Assembly (NCBI GenBank): GCA_035347995.1
Contig: DAOPQD010000070.1
Span: forward strand, 1 to 16,243
DNA: 16,243 nucleotides
DNA from: JAAZNO01 sp012798275
GTDB taxonomy: Bacteria > Chloroflexota > Anaerolineae > B4-G1 > SLSP01
Direction of reading: 5' to 3'
Below the pieces are notes generated by a model. That model was not told the origin of the DNA, made no database searches, and saw nothing but the letters and a program-made list of their open reading frames with translations. The position numbers and the translations under genes are program-made. Below are positions 13,534-16,243 of this stretch, in pieces (the first letter of the stretch is position 1; every line of letters begins with the position of its first letter).

Positions 13534-14513
13534 CGACGGCTTCTGCTTCGGCGACACAGCGCGTGGCTGTGACCGGCTTGCGTCCTCTTGACCCCCGACG
13601 CGATTTGCCGGAGGTGGTCCAGCTGATCGAAGTGGGCTTTCGGGAAGAGCTGGACCCGCTGGGGCTGAAAATGTTGGAGCGACTGCGCCGCCAGGCCTCC
13701 TATGGCGGCTGGTCGCAGCTTCTCTGGGGCGGGACCCTGAATCTGGAGGGCTTCGTCTGGGAGGAGCGGGGCCGGGTGGTGGGCAATCTCTCGTTGCGGC
13801 AGGCCGCGCCCGGCTGGAGCGGGGGGCGGATCATTGGCAATGTCGTCGTCCATCCTGATTATCGTGGTCGCGGCATTGCGCGTGCGCTGATGGAAGCCGC
13901 GGAGCAAGCTGCCCGCACTGAGGGGGCGCGCTGGTTGGGGCTGGAAGTGCGTTCGGATAATGCTGTGGCCCGCACGCTCTACACCCATTTGGGATTTCAA
14001 CCGGTGGGAGAAGTGGCCCATCTGCTGCGGCCCGGCGATCTGCCCTGGCCCGACTATGCCGCGCCGCGCTCTATCTGGCGGCGTTCACGTCCCGAAGATC
14101 GGCTGCTGTGGGCGGGCCTGGTCGAAAAGACTCTGCCACGGCTGCAGGCACAGGTGTTGGAAGTGCGGCCAGAGCTGTATCTTTTTGGCAGCTTCGAGCG
14201 CAAACTGGAACTGTGGCTCAGCCATGAGCGGGAGAGCGCCTGGATCCAGGCGTCTCTTGAGCCGCGACTGGCAGTGAGCGTGCAGTCAGACCTCAAGCGG
14301 CGCTTTCATGTGTGGGATGTGTGGGTGTTTCCCCCTCAAGATGAGGTGGGAGCGCGCGAGGCTGTGGCCAGGGCGCTGGCGAGTGTGCCGCGGCAGCGCC
14401 ATTGGCCCATCATCACATTTGTGAACTCGGACACGGTATGGGTCTCCGTGCTTCAAGGGTTGGGCTTCGTGCAGCATCGGCTCTTGACGCAAATGTACCA
14501 CGCCCTGGCGTGA
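13530..14513 (+). CDS. GNAT-family N-acetyltransferase, probably two GNAT-like domains
   Basis: ATG 13530 overlaps the stop of the DUF2089 gene and has no ribosome-binding site of its own, so translational coupling is expected. The 327-residue product has a complete N-terminal GNAT domain (~14-170). Motif A is NVVVHPDYRGRGIARAL (residues 104-120), whose R-G-R-G-I-A loop binds the acetyl-CoA pyrophosphate. It is followed by the usual LGLEVRSDNAVARTLYTHLGF (residues 134-154, interrupted here only for description). The C-terminal ~150 residues end in WVSVLQGLGFVQHRLLTQMY, which copies the end of a GNAT fold but lacks a clear acetyl-CoA loop. That half is probably a degenerate second domain used for substrate binding. 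The substrate is unknown; the neighbouring regulator and SHOCT-like protein suggest a stress or envelope setting at most. Confidence 0.88.
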   Translation: MTTASASATQRVAVTGLRPLDPRRDLPEVVQLIEVGFREELDPLGLKMLERLRRQASYGGWSQLLWGGTLNLEGFVWEERGRVVGNLSLRQAAPGWSGGRIIGNVVVHPDYRGRGIARALMEAAEQAARTEGARWLGLEVRSDNAVARTLYTHLGFQPVGEVAHLLRPGDLPWPDYAAPRSIWRRSRPEDRLLWAGLVEKTLPRLQAQVLEVRPELYLFGSFERKLELWLSHERESAWIQASLEPRLAVSVQSDLKRRFHVWDVWVFPPQDEVGAREAVARALASVPRQRHWPIITFVNSDTVWVSVLQGLGFVQHRLLTQMYHALA

Positions 14514-14561
14514 CGCAGCGCCGCGCGGGTAAGAGGGGTCGTTTGAGAAAGAAGGGATGTC

Positions 14562-14933
14562 GTGGCAACTTCGAGTGAGGAACGTCTGGCCGTTCTGCGG
14601 CTGTTGCAAGAGGGGAAAATCACGCCGCAGGAAGCCGCTAAGCTGCTGGAAGCTCTGGAAACGCCAGCGGCGGCGACGGCTTCTACGGCGCCAAAGGCCA
14701 GCTGGCTGCACATTCGCATCACGGACCTGACGACGCAGAAAGTGCGGGTGAATGTGACGTTGCCGGCGACGATGGTGCGGGCGGGCTTGAAGCTCGGCTC
14801 ACGCTTCGGCTCGGAGTTGGAGGGACTGGACCCTGAATTGTTGGCGACGTTTCTCGCTCAGGGTGAACCCGGTGTGTTGATAGACATGGTAGATGAAAAG
14901 GACCGCGAGCGCATCGAGGTCTTTTTGGATTAG
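14562..14933 (+). CDS. SHOCT-like domain protein (YvlB/LiaX N-terminal-like)
   Basis: The 123-residue protein uses GTG 14562 after GAAGGGAT. Residues ~6-32 (EERLAVLRLLQEGKITPQEA, then AKLLEAL) form the SHOCT-like helix-turn-helix found at the start of YvlB/LiaX-type envelope-stress proteins. An Ala/Thr linker leads to a domain with WLHIRITDLTTQKVRVNVTL, a Gly-Ser-Arg-Phe turn and a closing acidic strand (IDMVDEKDRERIEVF). The DUF4097 adhesin part of longer family members is absent. It is the third gene of the operon, 48 bases after the acetyltransferase. The role is probably regulatory or protein-binding; no enzyme motif is present. Confidence 0.82.
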   Translation: MATSSEERLAVLRLLQEGKITPQEAAKLLEALETPAAATASTAPKASWLHIRITDLTTQKVRVNVTLPATMVRAGLKLGSRFGSELEGLDPELLATFLAQGEPGVLIDMVDEKDRERIEVFLD

Positions 14934-14983
14934 CCCGCCCCGTGAGGACACGCCGGCGCCGCGTTGAAGTAAAATCGCCTTAC

Positions 14984-15001
14984 CCCGGCAAGGGCGCCGG
15001 G
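14984..15001 (+). terminator. Possible weak terminator between convergent genes
   Basis: CCCGGC (14984-14989) pairs with GCCGGG (14996-15001) around a 6-base loop and is followed by TCTGTT. It lies 50 bases after the SHOCT-like gene and faces the convergent rlmB gene. The T tract is poor. Confidence 0.35.
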
Positions 15002-15095
15002 TCTGTTACGTCAAGCCCACTGCTGCGGGCTCCCCGAACCACGCGCAAGCGCATGGCGACTTGTGTCCGGCCAGGGAGGGCATCCCTGCCGCATC

Positions 15096-15842
15096 TCAGG
15101 TAAAGCCGCGCTGTCGCAGCACCTCGTACAGCGCAATTGAACCGGCGACCGCCGCATTCAGCGAGTTGATGGCGCCCCGCATCGGCAGCAACGCCAGCAT
15201 GTCGCAGCGCTCCCGCACCAGACGGCGCAGCCCCTCCCCCTCACTGCCGATCACCAGCCCCAGCGGAACGGTGAAATCCACCGTGGTGTAGGATTGCGCG
15301 CCGTACACATCCTCCAGGCCCACAATCCACAGGCGCTGCGCCTTGAGGGCTTCCATCTCCTGCGAGAGGTTGGCGACTTGCGCTACCAGCAGGTGTTCTA
15401 CCGCGCCAGAAGAGGTGTTGACGGCGGCGGGAGTGATGCCCGCCGCGCGGCGGCTCTGGAGAATGATGCCGTGCGCGCCGGCCGCTTCGGCGGTGCGCAA
15501 CAGGCTGCCCAGGTTGTGCACGTCCTGGATCAGATCCAGCAGCAGAATCAGCGGCGCTTCCCCCCGTGTGGCCGCCAGTTTGAGCATGTCGTCCACTTCG
15601 GCATAGGGGTAGCCGGATGTTTCCAGCGCCACGCCTTGATGGTCCGCCGTGCCGGCGAAGGCTTCCATCTCATTGCGCGAGAGGCGGGCGACGGGGATAC
15701 GGCGCGCCTCTGCTATCCCTGTGATGTCATCCAGGATGGGGGCGCTGACGGCGCCATCGGCCAGCAACAACCGGAAAGGGGTCCGCCGCTGCGCGCGGAG
15801 GCTCTCGCGGACTGCCTGACGACCGTAAAGGGTTTCGCGCAT
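15096..15842 (-). CDS. rlmB: 23S rRNA (guanosine-2'-O)-methyltransferase RlmB / TrmH-family SpoU methylase
   Basis: The 248-residue enzyme starts at ATG 15842, 7 bases after GAAGGAG. It would transfer a methyl group from S-adenosylmethionine to the 2'-hydroxyl of a guanosine in 23S rRNA (G2251 in E. coli numbering). The N-terminal substrate-binding domain (~3-75) starts with the typical LYGRQAVRESL and ends at TADHQGVALE. The SPOUT catalytic domain has motif 1 LLDLIQDVHNLGSLLRTAEA (invariant Asn and Arg), motif 2 VIGSEGEGL and motif 3 LPMRGAINSLNAAVAGSIAL. The order and length (about 245-250) fit RlmB. It is monocistronic here. Its leader contains the B repeat and three tandem hairpin units, which is unusual for a housekeeping gene. 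Assignment to RlmB rather than another TrmH paralogue is likely but not certain. Confidence 0.88.
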   Translation of the reverse strand: MRETLYGRQAVRESLRAQRRTPFRLLLADGAVSAPILDDITGIAEARRIPVARLSRNEMEAFAGTADHQGVALETSGYPYAEVDDMLKLAATRGEAPLILLLDLIQDVHNLGSLLRTAEAAGAHGIILQSRRAAGITPAAVNTSSGAVEHLLVAQVANLSQEMEALKAQRLWIVGLEDVYGAQSYTTVDFTVPLGLVIGSEGEGLRRLVRERCDMLALLPMRGAINSLNAAVAGSIALYEVLRQRGFT

Positions 15843-15849
15843 GGGTTAG

Positions 15850-15890
15850 CTCCTTCGAAAATGGCCCCGAATGGGCACGAATTTCACGAA
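15850..15890 (-). repeat. Leader repeat B, copy 2 (carries the Shine-Dalgarno sequence of rlmB)
   Basis: Read on the minus strand it goes from TTCGTGAAATTCGTG to CCATTTTCGAAGGAG and differs from 7221-7261 at two adjacent bases. The GAAGGAG end is the ribosome-binding site for ATG 15842. It also forms one end of the first tandem unit. Confidence 0.85.
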
Positions 15891-16188
15891 TCAGCAAAGG
15901 TAACGCAGCCTTCAGGCTGCTCTCGGGTCTTCATTTTCATTATCAGCGTGAATCAGCGTGAATCGGCGTCCAATATCTCCTCGGAAAATGGCTCACAGAT
16001 GGCCGCAGATTTCACGGATCAGCAAAGGTAACGCAGCCTTCAGGCTGTTCTCAGGCCTTCATTTTCATTATCAGCGTGAATCGGCGTCCAATATCTCCTC
16101 GGAAAATGGCTCACGGATGGCCGCAGATTTCACAGATCAGCAAAGGTAACGCAGCCTTCAGGCTGCTCTCAGGCCTTCATTTTCATTA
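15857..16188. repeat. Three-unit tandem repeat (about 118-127 bases per unit)
   Basis: Units begin with GAAAATGG at 15857, 15984 and 16102. The first has an extra AATCAGCGTG copy (127 bases), the second is 118 bases, and the third stops after CATTTTCATTA near 16188. Each contains a palindrome around a TTCA loop on the plus strand (15905-15920; 16034-16047, 5-bp stem; 16151-16166), which reads as a TGAA loop in the rlmB direction. This accounts for nearly all of the 15843-16243 gap. After 16188 I see no gene before the window ends. Confidence 0.85.
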
Positions 16189-16243
16189 GGGTGTAATCAC
16201 GCTTATCTTTAGCCCTTGACATAATGGGAGAAATGTGACATAG

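Noticed and set aside
15072..15118. Third copy of repeat A next to the rlmB stop (CAGGGA/TCCCTG hairpin, then CAGGTAAAGCCGCGCTG)
   Set aside because: Partly similar to 12974-13023, but the second half lies in the rlmB coding end, whose protein tail looks native, and the TGAA hairpin is not formed. Too weak to list as a copy.
15294..16031. 245-codon plus-strand ORF opposite rlmB, continuing into the tandem repeats
   Set aside because: Antisense shadow of a gene with all three SPOUT motifs; its tail only translates the repeat units.
16216..16239. TTGACA near the right edge as a promoter
   Set aside because: No suitable -10 lies 16-18 bases downstream inside the window; the nearest T/A-rich hexamer is too close.

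Overview
The window looks like a chromosomal segment of a GC-rich, free-living bacterium, most probably a member of the Chloroflexota (Anaerolineae-like). That placement is an inference. It rests on an RQC-minor DNA-binding protein, DUF2089 and SHOCT-like proteins, a very large secreted beta-helix/CARDB protein ending in a YLPLVLR-type tail, and a (mostly decayed) V/A-type ATPase locus. No rRNA, tRNA, CRISPR array, transposase or phage gene was seen.

Layout. 1-582: a truncated antitoxin-like small ORF on the minus strand, two face-to-face promoters sharing a -10 region, and a candidate structured small RNA. 583-2496: three plus-strand genes, an RQC-minor-1-like DNA-binding protein, a cysteine-rich lipoprotein and a small membrane protein. 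2517-3063: the remains of a V/A-type ATPase operon. A good promoter survives, followed by the last helix of the c/K subunit and a chimera of the F-subunit N-terminus with the D-subunit C-terminus, damaged by frameshifts and stops. 3193-5081 (minus): a NarL-type response regulator and a six-TM HisKA_3 histidine kinase, overlapping by 4 bases, apparently transcribed as a leaderless mRNA from an extended -10 promoter next to a cluster of palindromes. 5260-6082: a divergent pair encoding an exported helical protein and a small lipoprotein, closed by a textbook intrinsic terminator; they are plausible targets or sensors of the two-component system. 6295-7003: a perfect-consensus promoter and a conserved hypothetical protein. 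7267-12825: a 1,852-codon secreted multi-domain protein cut by one in-frame TAA. 13153-14933: an operon of DUF2089 regulator, double-GNAT acetyltransferase and SHOCT-like protein. 15096-15842 (minus): RlmB/TrmH-family rRNA methyltransferase. 15850-16188: a three-unit tandem repeat.

The most striking unexplained structure is a family of leader elements in front of three unrelated genes (the giant exoprotein, the DUF2089 operon and rlmB). Each leader has one or more hairpins with different stems but the same C-TGAA-G loop, always in the sense orientation. Each then has a GCTGATTCG...TTTTC(C)GA(A/G)GGAG block that supplies the Shine-Dalgarno sequence. Two of these blocks are 39/41 identical although they lie about 8.6 kb apart on opposite strands.
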